This document shows positions 5,146 to 5,187 of a DNA stretch of 5,187 bases, piece after piece. The translations under genes and the position numbers were made by a program. Within the stretch, counting starts at the first letter, position 1. Every line of letters starts with the position of its first letter. Source of the DNA: Deltaproteobacteria bacterium. GTDB taxonomy: Bacteria > Desulfobacterota > Syntrophia > Syntrophales > Smithellaceae. Below the pieces are notes generated by a model. It searched no databases, was not told the origin of the DNA, and saw only the letters and a list, made by a program, of their open reading frames with translations. The DNA lies in the NCBI GenBank assembly GCA_011046295.1, contig DSAV01000101.1, positions 1 through 5,187 on the forward strand, in the 5' to 3' direction.

Positions 5146-5187
5146 ATGACGAAACGAAATTTTCATGAAAAAACGCTTGAGTGTGTA
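5146..5187 (+). CDS. Start of an unidentified protein, cut by the right edge
   Basis: Fourteen codons from an ATG at 5146 (MTKRNFHEKTLECV) remain open to the end of the window. AGAGG at 5131-5135 sits about 10 bases upstream, and a promoter-like sequence and hairpin lie before it, so a real gene start is plausible. The fragment is too short to assign to a family. If an integron is present, this would be the first cassette or first downstream gene. Confidence 0.5.
   Translation, partial: MTKRNFHEKTLECV

Noticed and set aside
1..5187. tRNA, rRNA or CRISPR arrays
   Set aside because: No regularly spaced repeats and no recognisable tRNA or rRNA segments were seen in the intergenic regions.

Overview
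The window reads as a stretch of bacterial chromosome carrying an SOS/recombination neighbourhood. Two transcription units diverge from an intergenic region at about 2795-2965. On the minus strand lie pgpA, cinA, thpR and the first third of recA, which runs off the left edge. On the plus strand lie lexA, a small single-pass membrane ORF and a tyrosine recombinase with the hallmarks of an integron integrase (IntI). A palindrome-rich gap and the first 14 codons of another gene follow at the right edge. The organism is probably Gram-negative. The pgpA-cinA-thpR-recA order and a chromosomal IntI fit Desulfobacterota/Deltaproteobacteria (for example Syntrophales-like lineages) or a related environmental phylum, but this is inference from family knowledge, not a match I could run. 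The LexA operator is nevertheless the GAAC-N4-GTTC type first described in Bacillus.

Minus-strand unit (1-2794): PgpA makes phosphatidylglycerol from its phosphate precursor. CinA is a two-domain nucleotide-processing protein. ThpR is a 2H-phosphoesterase-fold RNA 2',3'-cyclic phosphodiesterase. RecA is the SOS co-protease and recombinase. cinA and thpR overlap by 8 bases and thpR and recA are 3 bases apart, so these three look co-transcribed. Between pgpA and cinA sits a roughly 110-bp element (2207-2316) made almost entirely of inverted repeats: a 16-bp terminal repeat enclosing four abutting hairpins. It may be a MITE/REP-like dispersed repeat or a structured leader of cinA.

Plus-strand unit (2930-4906): a near-consensus promoter has a perfect 18-bp LexA box between its -35 and -10 elements and drives lexA, possibly with an almost leaderless mRNA. 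The 77-aa ORF and intI follow with gaps of only 28 and 29 bases and no terminator or separate LexA box. The most interesting reading is that the integron integrase is placed under SOS control by being in the LexA-autoregulated operon, rather than by carrying its own LexA box as in class 1 and Vibrio integrons.

Right edge (4907-5187): 239 bases without a gene hold five palindromes, a tandem 8-bp repeat and a plausible sigma70 promoter whose transcript would begin with a strong hairpin, then a ribosome binding site and the start of an unidentified ORF. If intI heads an integron, cassettes would have to lie downstream of its 3' end (the inverted-integrase layout). No consensus attI or attC core (GTTRRRY) is visible, so the integron itself is unproven from this window.
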